A DNA stretch of 26,987 nucleotides from Chloracidobacterium sp. UBA3360 (GTDB lineage Bacteria > Acidobacteriota > Blastocatellia > Pyrinomonadales > Pyrinomonadaceae), in NCBI GenBank assembly GCA_002360555.1, contig DEQS01000014.1:1-26987 (forward strand), given 5' to 3'. The notes beneath the pieces were generated by a model that saw only the letters and a program-made list of their open reading frames with translations, had not been told where the DNA came from and did no database searches. Of this stretch, positions 14,902 to 22,182 are shown piece after piece (positions within the stretch are counted from its first letter, which is position 1; every line of letters starts with the position of its first letter). The translations under genes and the position numbers were made by a program.

Positions 14902-15923
14902 TATGTATTTGCTTCGACGAGTTGCTGTACTGATTCGGCTTTTCCGATAACTATTAGAAGGTCGCCGCCATTTATGAGCGTCTCACCGTTTGGGTGAAAG
15001 GTGAGGGCTCCGTCTTTACGACGGATTGCAACAACGATCAGGCTGAGTTCGCTCATCAGATTAGTATCTTTCAAATATTTATCAGAATAGAGAGACCCCG
15101 CGGCGATAGTTATCTCTTCAAAGACCAGATCTAACGATTCTGCAACAATTGAGTCCATAAAGTCGGCTATCGCCGGTTTTAGCAGGGCTCTGGCCATCGA
15201 TTGGCTGCCAATGATCGTAGGAGCGACGACACGGCTGGCACCGGCTCGAATTAATTTCGGTTCTGCCTGCTCTTCGACGGCTCTCGCGACGATGTGCAGA
15301 TCCGGGTTGAGACCGCGTGCTGTCAGAACAACATAGACGTTTGCGGCATCGTCTGGCAGGCAGCTAGCGAGGCCCTTGGCCCGCATTACGCCAGCATTGA
15401 TCAAATTTTCTTCCAACGTCGCATCACCTATGATCAGATGGGAATCGAAGGGCTCAAGCTCGGCGAGTCGCTTCTCATCTGTTTCGAGAATTACGTGCGT
15501 TAGCTTTTGATTCTGTAGGTTGCGGATGATCCGCCGCCCAACGCGCCCCGCCCCGCAGACAATATAGTGGCCTTCTAATTTTTCCATCTCTTTTATTTTT
15601 CGCCGACGGTCAAAAACCTCGACCATTTCGGACTGGATGACGGTCTGGGCTAGCAACGTTAATGCATAGAGGACCGTACCGACGCCCGTTAGCATTAATA
15701 ATATCGCAAAAACTCGTCCCGCAGGTGTTACTGGTGCAAGGTCGCCGTAACCGACGGTCGTAACGGTCTGGGCGGCGAAATAAAAGCTGTCAAGCCAGCT
15801 ATCTTGCTCGAAAAATCTGAATCCGGCACCTCCGATCGCGATCATTGCTACCACGATCATCGAGGCAAAGATCAATCTGCGACGCGTTAATCTGGTAAGA
15901 GTGGTGAAAATACCGACGGTCAT
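14901..15923 (-). CDS. Potassium channel with RCK/TrkA regulatory domains
   Basis: 340 residues from the ATG at 15923; the open frame to 16046 is rejected because it would overlap the opposite PBP gene deeply. It has two membrane segments (about 18-37 and 69-93) around a pore with the selectivity filter TVGYGD (56-61), then an RCK/TrkA-N domain with nucleotide-binding G-A-G-R-V-G (124-129) and Asp/Glu at the end of the second strand (LETD), and a TrkA-C domain (about 255-338). This is the MthK/YugO-type layout: a homotetrameric K+ channel gated by a bound nucleotide or ion. It is the first gene of the unit with the LPS genes, joined by TAATG overlap. No strong Shine-Dalgarno is visible. It diverges from the PBP gene with 65 bp between them. 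Confidence 0.92.
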   Translation of the reverse strand: MTVGIFTTLTRLTRRRLIFASMIVVAMIAIGGAGFRFFEQDSWLDSFYFAAQTVTTVGYGDLAPVTPAGRVFAILLMLTGVGTVLYALTLLAQTVIQSEMVEVFDRRRKIKEMEKLEGHYIVCGAGRVGRRIIRNLQNQKLTHVILETDEKRLAELEPFDSHLIIGDATLEENLINAGVMRAKGLASCLPDDAANVYVVLTARGLNPDLHIVARAVEEQAEPKLIRAGASRVVAPTIIGSQSMARALLKPAIADFMDSIVAESLDLVFEEITIAAGSLYSDKYLKDTNLMSELSLIVVAIRRKDGALTFHPNGETLINGGDLLIVIGKAESVQQLVEANT

Positions 15924-15944
15924 AGGAAGAGAATTTATTCGACA

Positions 15945-15973
15945 TTGCGGCGTAAAACTCGCTAAAATATAAA
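15945..15973 (+). promoter_or_regulatory. Sigma-70-type promoter candidate for the PBP gene
   Basis: TTGCGG (15945-15950), 17 bases, then TATAAA (15968-15973). Initiation would fall near 15980, only about 9 bases before the ATG at 15989; if translation instead starts at the ATG at 16028, the leader would be about 48 bases. It lies in the short divergent gap shared with the channel gene. Confidence 0.4.
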
Positions 15974-15988
15974 CGGTTCCCGCCGAAG

Positions 15989-18835
15989 ATGATAATCTCA
16001 CTTCGTCTTCGTAATTCCAACCCTTCGATGCAGGATAACGCACCAATAAAGACCGCTAGATCAAAGATGCCGCCCAAAGGCTGGGTAAAGTTGCGCCGTC
16101 CGGCGTCGGCGTACCAAGCCCCGCCGCCGTCACGTTTTCGGCGGATCTTGCGGATGATCTTTAATGGCTGGACAGTCTCGATCGCCCTGATAATGATGCT
16201 CGGCGTGTTTTTGACGTTGACGTATTTTTGGTTTGATTTTTCCGACCGCATCGATCAGAAATTACTGAGTGGCGAGGTCTATACGGCATCGGCGGGCATA
16301 TATTCCGCGCCAAAGACGCTCAAGGTCGGCGAAGCAACGACGATGTCTGCCATGATCGAATATCTCAAATCAGCTGGCTACATCGAGCGGAACAATCAGG
16401 CTGACGCGTCCCGCAGCCGGTATGTCGTTGACGGTGACGTGCTCGGCATTGAGCCTGGTATGACCGGCATGATCGACGGGCAAAAGGTTTTTCACGCCTT
16501 GTCGGTAAAGTTTTCAAAAGATCAAAAAAGCGTGGCGGCGATCGGCGACCGCGATGCGAACTCACAGTTGAACGAGGCGAAGCTTGAGCCTAAAATACTC
16601 AGCTCGATCGCCGCCGAGGGCGATGGACGTCGAAAGACGGTGACGTTCAACGACATCCCGGCACATCTCGTCAAAGCGATCACCGTGACCGAGGACCGGG
16701 CGTTTTTTGAGCATTACGGTGTCAATCTTCGGGGTATCGCTCGTGCGTTATGGCGGCGTTACGATACTGAGGAAAATACTCCGCTTTCGAATCAAGGCGG
16801 CTCGTCGATCACACAGCAGCTAGTAAAGAACCTGCTCCTGACGCGGGACCAGACTTGGGAACGCAAGATCACCGAGGCGTATATGTCCGTGATACTTGAA
16901 ACGCGTTTGAACAAGCAGGAGATCTTTACGCTGTATGCGAATCAAATCTATCTCGGCCAGCAGTCAGGCGTGTCGATCTATGGAGTGGGCGAGGCCTCGA
17001 ATGCTTATTTTGGCAAGGACGTGTCCCAATTAACAACAGCCGAGGCGGCATTTATTGCGGGCATCATTCGCAGCCCGAACCGTTACAATCCGTACAAAAA
17101 TCTCGCAAAGGTCACCGAACGCCGTAATCAGGTGCTCGAATCGATGCAGGAGGTTGGCGAGATCACGCCCGAGCAATTCGCTCAGTACAAACAAGAGCCG
17201 ATCGTACTGAAACAGATCTCAAATACTAAGGATCTACAGGGCATGCCATATTTTTCGCAGTACGCCATCGAGGAGCTGCCTAAAATAGTGAACGACCCCG
17301 AGGCTTTGCAGCATCTACGTGTCTACACGTCTATCGACCCCGACCTGCAGCGGGCCGCTTACGAGATCGTCAATAAGCGTCTTGCGGCTCTCGACAAATT
17401 TTTTCCAAAGAAACAGGGACTGAACGCTTCGCTTGTGGCCATCCGGCCAAAGACAGGCGAGATCGTCGCGATGGTCGGCGGGCGTGATTATCTTGAGAAT
17501 CAGTTTAATCGTGCTACCGACGCGATGCGACAGCCGGGTTCGGTCTTTAAGCCCTTTGTTTACGCGACAGCGATCAACTCGGCGTACGACAGCGGCACTC
17601 GGCAATTTACAGCGGCGAGCATTCTCAAAGACGAAAAGCGGACATTTACATTTGGCACAGAAACCTACGCTCCAAATAATTATGGCGACACATTTTCCAA
17701 TAAAGAGACGACGCTCCGTGACGCTTTGGTTAAAAGTAAAAACGTCATCACCGTTGATCTCGCGATGCAGCTAAATATCGGCAAGGTGATGAATCTGGCT
17801 ACAAAAGCCGGCCTGCCAAAGGTCGAAAAGGCCTATCCGTCGATGGCTCTTGGTACGGCGGAGGCGACGCCCTTGCAGGTGGCGACGGCGTACACGATGT
17901 TTGCAAATCTCGGCGACCGAGTGCTGCCGACGCCTATCACGCGGGTAACATCGGGCGACGGCCGAACGAGTGTTTTGTCCACGCCCGATCGTAAGAATGT
18001 CGTGCGGCCCGACGTCGCGTATGTGATGGATGACATGATGAAAGATGTCATCAACCGCGGTACCGCGGCTCAGGCTCAGAGCTGGGGTTTTCGTAATAGC
18101 CCGGGAAAAACGGCATTTGCAGGAAAAACGGGCACCTCGCGTGACGGTTGGTTTGCCGGATTTACGCCGGAGCTTGTAGTCGTGGTTTATGTCGGTTTTG
18201 ACAACGGCGATGACCTCGGAATGAAAGGTGCCGATTCGGCAATGCCGATCTGGGCCGATTTTATGAAAGAGGCACTCGCAGCCCACCCCGAATGGAACGG
18301 CGACTGGGCAATGCCCGCCGGTATCCGCAAAGCCGAGATCGATATCCGCAACGGTGCCCTCATCCGCGAACTAGACACTCTCGGTGATATAGGCCCAACG
18401 CCGACGCCGATCCCGACTCCTGTTACACCCAAAGGCGAACCCACACCGTACACCGAAGAGCTGCCGCCCGTCCCAGAGCCTGAGATCTACGTGACCAACG
18501 TCCCTGCCGAGTTTCGCCGCATCGAGATATTCATAACCGGCACGGTCCCAAACCGCTCGATACTGCCAATGGATGACGTTATTCCTGACGATACACTGCC
18601 CAGCAAAACGCCAAGCCCGACGCCAGTCAATCAAACCTGGCAAGACGGCACCGAACCCCCAAGCGGAGCCGCGCCTTCGGGACAGGCCCGTGTCCCCGGC
18701 GAGACGGGCGGCAGCGTGACGATCATGATTTGTCCTGTGACCGGAAACCGCGCGACCATCAATTGCCCCGACAAACAGGCAAAAACCTTCAAGTCCGGCT
18801 CGGAGCCAAAAGAATTTTGTACATTTCACCGCTGA
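15989..18835 (+). CDS. Class A penicillin-binding protein (bifunctional transglycosylase/transpeptidase), PBP1b-like
   Basis: 948 residues from 15989; ATGs at 16028 and 16067 are plausible starts too. A cytoplasmic tail is followed by one membrane anchor (about 61-82) and a domain at about 95-165 (GIYSAPKTLKVG...IEYLKSAGYIE) that resembles the UB2H domain of E. coli PBP1b. The GT51 transglycosylase has catalytic E235 in TEDRAFFEHYGV, GGSSITQQLVKNLLL and RKITEAYMSV. The transpeptidase has S518-x-x-K521 (PGSVFK), S583-K-N585 and K713-T-G. After about 775 comes a Pro/Thr-rich stretch (TPTPIPTPVTPKGEPTP) and a Cys-containing end (CPVTGNRATINCP, FCTFHR), a tail known from some class A PBPs. It builds and cross-links peptidoglycan in the periplasm. 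Confidence 0.96.
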   Translation: MIISLRLRNSNPSMQDNAPIKTARSKMPPKGWVKLRRPASAYQAPPPSRFRRILRMIFNGWTVSIALIMMLGVFLTLTYFWFDFSDRIDQKLLSGEVYTASAGIYSAPKTLKVGEATTMSAMIEYLKSAGYIERNNQADASRSRYVVDGDVLGIEPGMTGMIDGQKVFHALSVKFSKDQKSVAAIGDRDANSQLNEAKLEPKILSSIAAEGDGRRKTVTFNDIPAHLVKAITVTEDRAFFEHYGVNLRGIARALWRRYDTEENTPLSNQGGSSITQQLVKNLLLTRDQTWERKITEAYMSVILETRLNKQEIFTLYANQIYLGQQSGVSIYGVGEASNAYFGKDVSQLTTAEAAFIAGIIRSPNRYNPYKNLAKVTERRNQVLESMQEVGEITPEQFAQYKQEPIVLKQISNTKDLQGMPYFSQYAIEELPKIVNDPEALQHLRVYTSIDPDLQRAAYEIVNKRLAALDKFFPKKQGLNASLVAIRPKTGEIVAMVGGRDYLENQFNRATDAMRQPGSVFKPFVYATAINSAYDSGTRQFTAASILKDEKRTFTFGTETYAPNNYGDTFSNKETTLRDALVKSKNVITVDLAMQLNIGKVMNLATKAGLPKVEKAYPSMALGTAEATPLQVATAYTMFANLGDRVLPTPITRVTSGDGRTSVLSTPDRKNVVRPDVAYVMDDMMKDVINRGTAAQAQSWGFRNSPGKTAFAGKTGTSRDGWFAGFTPELVVVVYVGFDNGDDLGMKGADSAMPIWADFMKEALAAHPEWNGDWAMPAGIRKAEIDIRNGALIRELDTLGDIGPTPTPIPTPVTPKGEPTPYTEELPPVPEPEIYVTNVPAEFRRIEIFITGTVPNRSILPMDDVIPDDTLPSKTPSPTPVNQTWQDGTEPPSGAAPSGQARVPGETGGSVTIMICPVTGNRATINCPDKQAKTFKSGSEPKEFCTFHR

Positions 18836-18859
18836 TCGTATTATTTCTTTGAGGTGGTT

Positions 18860-19363
18860 ATGCACGATCCTATCAAAAATGAAATGCTGCGGCATTTTTT
18901 GGCGGCATTAGCTTACAGGACGCAAAAGGCGTTGAGAGACGCACCTGACGGCTTTGTTTCGTTTGACGCGGGGCATGGTGTTAGGACGCCGCATGAACTG
19001 ATCTGTCATATGCGAAGCGTGTTGGGCTATGCACGGACGTTTTTTATCGGGGGCACTTATGACCGGCCGACGCCGGATGTTTTTGAGGATGATATAAACG
19101 CGTTTCACGAGATGCTCGAGGATCTGAGCGGTCGGTTTGAGCGGGGCGAAGAGTTTCAAGGGATCACCGAAGAGAAGTTTCTGCAAGGGCCGTTTTCGGA
19201 TGCGATGACCCATGCCGGACAGCTCGCGATGCTCAGGCGGCTGCACGAGGCTCCTGTGCCGTCGGAAAATTTCATTTATGCCGATGTCTCAGCCAAAAAC
19301 GTCTTCGCCGATCAGCCTCAACCAGCGATGCCTGACGCAGACTGGACTCCCGATCAGAAATAA
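18860..19363 (+). CDS. DinB/YfiT-like four-helix bundle protein
   Basis: 167 residues from the ATG at 18860, preceded by GAGGTGG; the GTG two codons earlier lies within that Shine-Dalgarno. The pattern of long helices with a His in the second (H50 in ELICHM) and a later THAGQLAMLRRL helix (His near 117) matches the DinB superfamily, whose members bind a metal with about three His residues and often act as thiol transferases or hydrolases. The third His cannot be fixed by eye. It begins 24 bp after the PBP stop on the same strand and is likely co-transcribed; its stop is 3 bp from the stop of the convergent gene at 19367. Confidence 0.78.
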   Translation: MHDPIKNEMLRHFLAALAYRTQKALRDAPDGFVSFDAGHGVRTPHELICHMRSVLGYARTFFIGGTYDRPTPDVFEDDINAFHEMLEDLSGRFERGEEFQGITEEKFLQGPFSDAMTHAGQLAMLRRLHEAPVPSENFIYADVSAKNVFADQPQPAMPDADWTPDQK

Positions 19364-19366
19364 ACA

Positions 19367-19870
19367 TTAACGGCAGGGAACGTCGATCTCAGGTGATGTG
19401 ACGGGCGTGGCGGTAATGTTGAACGCATTTCCCGTTGGCTCGATGCGGGCGGCGTATTTGTCGAGGGCGTAGATTGGGTTTGTTTTGATGTCACTGCGAA
19501 CCTCGACGCCGACGCGGGCCCAGAAATATTTATCACATTGGTAAAAGGTGATGTCGGTGGCGGTGCGTTTTTCTTTTGTCAGGAAATGATCGCGGACGGC
19601 CATCTCCATTTGCGTCGAACCCCGAACTTGATCGCCGACGCCGGGCAGAGTCAGGTAAAAGACGATGCCTCCGATAATGACGACCAGGCCGACGACGATG
19701 CCCAGGACTTTGAGATAATTGCGCTCGCTGCCGGTTTCCTCTTTGACGGTTTGGAATAGGCGGTCTTTTTCAACGACAACCGGAGCAGCAGGTTGCGGAG
19801 TGGCTTGCGGCTGCGGTGATGCCGGGGCTGCGGGCTTATCGTCGCTCAATATTCCTTTTTGAAACTTCAT
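19367..19870 (-). CDS. Small single-pass membrane protein, function unknown
   Basis: 167 residues. The N-terminus (about 11-33) is rich in Pro, Ala and Gln and low in complexity, and is likely disordered and cytoplasmic. One membrane segment (about 53-75) follows, then an outside domain (about 80-167) with two cysteines (FYQCDKYFW and the C-terminal VPCR) that could pair. The layout, not the sequence, is like that of the protein at 1267-1776. I do not recognise a family. It is convergent with the DinB-like gene, with 3 bp between stops. The promoter candidate at 19885-19913 would give a very short leader. Confidence 0.75.
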   Translation of the reverse strand: MKFQKGILSDDKPAAPASPQPQATPQPAAPVVVEKDRLFQTVKEETGSERNYLKVLGIVVGLVVIIGGIVFYLTLPGVGDQVRGSTQMEMAVRDHFLTKEKRTATDITFYQCDKYFWARVGVEVRSDIKTNPIYALDKYAARIEPTGNAFNITATPVTSPEIDVPCR

Positions 19871-19884
19871 ATCGTGTCAAAAAA

Positions 19885-19913
19885 GATATAGCACCGTTAG
19901 GAGCTTGTTGCAA
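19885..19913 (-). promoter_or_regulatory. Sigma-70-type promoter candidate for the small membrane protein
   Basis: The minus strand has TTGCAA (19913-19908), 17 bases, TATATC (19890-19885). The predicted start near 19878 leaves about 8 bases before the ATG, so the message could be nearly leaderless, which fits the absence of a Shine-Dalgarno there. It directly follows the terminator of the upstream gene. Confidence 0.38.
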
Positions 19914-19941
19914 GAAAAAAGAGGCAAGCACCGTGCTTGCC
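19914..19941 (-). terminator. Intrinsic terminator after the prolyl oligopeptidase gene
   Basis: A 9-bp perfect dyad, GGCAAGCAC (19923-19931) with GTGCTTGCC (19933-19941), is followed on the minus strand by TCTTTTTT. It is the strongest terminator in the window and lies 46 bp after the stop at 19987. Confidence 0.88.
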
Positions 19942-19956
19942 CCCTAAAGCTTAAAG

Positions 19957-19983
19957 GAACCCACCCGCTTACGCAGGTGGTTC
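19957..19983. repeat. Palindromic element between the oligopeptidase stop and its terminator (REP-like)
   Basis: GAACC/GGTTC and ACC/GGT arms (19957-19965 with 19976-19983, one bulged base) surround a 10-base centre CGCTTACGCA. It has the size and shape of a repetitive extragenic palindrome, but only one copy is visible in this window, so the assignment as a genome-wide repeat is a guess. Confidence 0.4.
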
Positions 19984-19986
19984 TAA

Positions 19987-22101
19987 CTATTTCATCCCAA
20001 GGCTTTTTACGAGGAATGCGTAGATGTCGGCTTGCTGCTCGATCGCGAGTGCGGTCGGTAAGCCGGCTCCGTGGCCGCCTCGGGTTTGGATGCGGATCAG
20101 GACAGGTGCATCTCCCGCTTGGGCGTGCTGCATCGCGGCCGTGTATTTGAACGAATGAGCAGGGAACACGCGGTCATCGTGATCGGCTGTTGTCACCAAT
20201 GTCGGCGGGTATTTGGTGCCCGGTTTGGCGTTATGATACGGCGAATAGGCGTACATCACCTTGAAATCTTCGGCATTTGTCGGGTCGCCATAATCGGAGC
20301 GCCACGCCCAGCCGATGGTGAATTTATCAAAGCGGATCATATCCATCACGCCAACCTGCGGTATCGCCGCTCCGAACAGATCGGGATGCTGATTGAGCGT
20401 CGCACCGACAAGCAGGCCGCCGTTTGAGCCGCCTTGGATCGCGAGTTTTGGCGTCGAGGTGTATTTGTTGGCGATCAGCCATTTTGCGGCCCAGGCAAAA
20501 TCGTCAAATGTATTTTGCTTGTTGAGCCGCGAACCGCCTTTCCACCAGTCTTTTCCATACTCAGCTCCGCCGCGAAGACACGCCGACGCGTAAACACCGC
20601 CCATTTCGAGCCAAGCCACACGCGAAGCCGAAAAGCCCGGCGTTGTCGAAATATTAAATCCGCCGTAACCGTAAAGCAGCGTCGGATTGCTGCCGTCGCG
20701 TTTGAGGCCTTTTTTATATGTCAGGAACATCGGCACCTTAGTGCCGTCCTTGCTAGGGTAAAAAACCCTTTCAACTTCGTACTGCGTCGGGTCAAATTTT
20801 ACGCCTGCTTTGCGAAAGACCTTGCTCTCGCCCGTTTTCATGTCGTAACGATAGATGGTCGGCGGGGCGTTAAAGCTCGAGTAGGTGTAAAACGTCTCGG
20901 TATCGGTGCGTTTGCCGCCAAAGCCGCCAGCCGAACCAATACCCGGCAATTTCACATCGCGGACGAACTTGCCGCTCGTTTCATAGATCTTGAAAGCCGT
21001 CGAAGCGTCCTGCAGATAATTGAGGACGAACTGGTTGTTGATAAAGCTGACACCATTGAGCGTGTCGGCCGATTGCGGAACGACATCTTTCCAAATCAAC
21101 GAACGGTCGAGCACGTTGCGTAAAACGACCTTGCCGCGTGGTGCGTCTTTGTCCGTTTCAAAGTAAAAAGTCGAACCGTCGTTGCCGAGGAAATTCCAGC
21201 TATTTTCAAGATTTTCAACAAGCGGTACGATCGGGGCTTTTTCCATGGTCAGGTTTTTGAAATAGACCATGTTCATCCGCTCGGTGCCTTTGCCGACCGT
21301 GATCAGGAGCCAGTTGCCGTCTTCGGAGATCTCCGCGTTGCTAAAATATTCGCCGTTGTCGGGGCGTTCATAAACAACGTAATCTTCCGACTGCGGCGTA
21401 CCGAGTTTGTGGAAGTAGATCTTTTGGAACAGCGTTGTCTGTTTGAGTTCCTCGCCCTTTTTCACCGGGGCATAGCTGCTGTAATAGAAGCCGCTATTGT
21501 CCTTAAGCCAAGCCGAGACACCCTGACGGTTTGGTGCGAGCGTGTCCGGTAGGTCTTCTCCGGTGACGGTGTTTCGAACGCGCCAGGTCGTGCGGTCGCT
21601 GCCGGCTTCGGAAACGCCGTATGCCCAAAGTTTCCCGTCGTCGGTGAAATTTGAACCGTTCAACGCGGCAGTGCCATCAGCCCGGAGTTTATTCGGATCG
21701 AAAAATACCGTACCCGGATCGTCAATGGATTTGGCCTTGTACCAAACACTTTGATTCTGGAGACCGTCGTTTTTGGTGTAGATGTAAAATCCGTCGGCGA
21801 TCTTTGCCGGGGCACCGAAACGCTCGTAATTGGTGAGTTCGGTTAGACGCTCTTTGATCTTTGCCCGCTGCGGGATCGCTTGAATATATGCGTCGGTGAT
21901 CTTGTTCTCAGCTTCGATCCAAGACTTCATTTCGGCGGTCTCCGTTTCTTCCATCCATCGATAAGGATCTGCAACGGATGTGCCGTGAAAATTATCGACC
22001 TGATCGCCACGACGCGGTTTGGGGTAATCAAATTTTTGTGCAGGGACGGCTGACGTCAGAAACGCACAAATAACCAATAAGAATAAAGCTCTCTTGAACA
22101 T
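19987..22101 (-). CDS. Secreted prolyl oligopeptidase (serine peptidase family S9A)
   Basis: 704 residues from the ATG at 22101, which has AAGGAG 11 bases upstream; the longer frame to 22167 starts with TTG inside the promoter. The signal peptide is about 1-21 (cut VPA|QK), so the enzyme is exported, unlike classic cytosolic POPs. The beta-propeller spans about 70-410. In the alpha/beta-hydrolase domain the nucleophile is S559 in GGSNGG, the Asp lies in ADHDDRV (639-645) and the His is H677 in RGGHGAG, so the triad is complete. YGYGGFNIS and ACLRGGAEYGKDWW are POP signatures. It cleaves after proline in short peptides, here probably in the periplasm for peptide scavenging. It is a single-gene unit with its own promoter candidate and a strong terminator. 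Confidence 0.96.
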   Translation of the reverse strand: MFKRALFLLVICAFLTSAVPAQKFDYPKPRRGDQVDNFHGTSVADPYRWMEETETAEMKSWIEAENKITDAYIQAIPQRAKIKERLTELTNYERFGAPAKIADGFYIYTKNDGLQNQSVWYKAKSIDDPGTVFFDPNKLRADGTAALNGSNFTDDGKLWAYGVSEAGSDRTTWRVRNTVTGEDLPDTLAPNRQGVSAWLKDNSGFYYSSYAPVKKGEELKQTTLFQKIYFHKLGTPQSEDYVVYERPDNGEYFSNAEISEDGNWLLITVGKGTERMNMVYFKNLTMEKAPIVPLVENLENSWNFLGNDGSTFYFETDKDAPRGKVVLRNVLDRSLIWKDVVPQSADTLNGVSFINNQFVLNYLQDASTAFKIYETSGKFVRDVKLPGIGSAGGFGGKRTDTETFYTYSSFNAPPTIYRYDMKTGESKVFRKAGVKFDPTQYEVERVFYPSKDGTKVPMFLTYKKGLKRDGSNPTLLYGYGGFNISTTPGFSASRVAWLEMGGVYASACLRGGAEYGKDWWKGGSRLNKQNTFDDFAWAAKWLIANKYTSTPKLAIQGGSNGGLLVGATLNQHPDLFGAAIPQVGVMDMIRFDKFTIGWAWRSDYGDPTNAEDFKVMYAYSPYHNAKPGTKYPPTLVTTADHDDRVFPAHSFKYTAAMQHAQAGDAPVLIRIQTRGGHGAGLPTALAIEQQADIYAFLVKSLGMK

Positions 22102-22139
22102 ATTGCGTACATACTCCTTTGCGAAATGAATTTTCGCTA

Positions 22140-22167
22140 AGTATAAGACGCGATACGTCGAAAGCAA
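22140..22167 (-). promoter_or_regulatory. Sigma-70-type promoter candidate for the oligopeptidase gene
   Basis: The minus strand has TTGCTT (22167-22162), 16 bases, TATACT (22145-22140). The start would fall near 22133, giving a leader of about 30 bases that contains the AAGGAG. Confidence 0.45.
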
Positions 22168-22182
22168 AATTGTATGTGGAAA

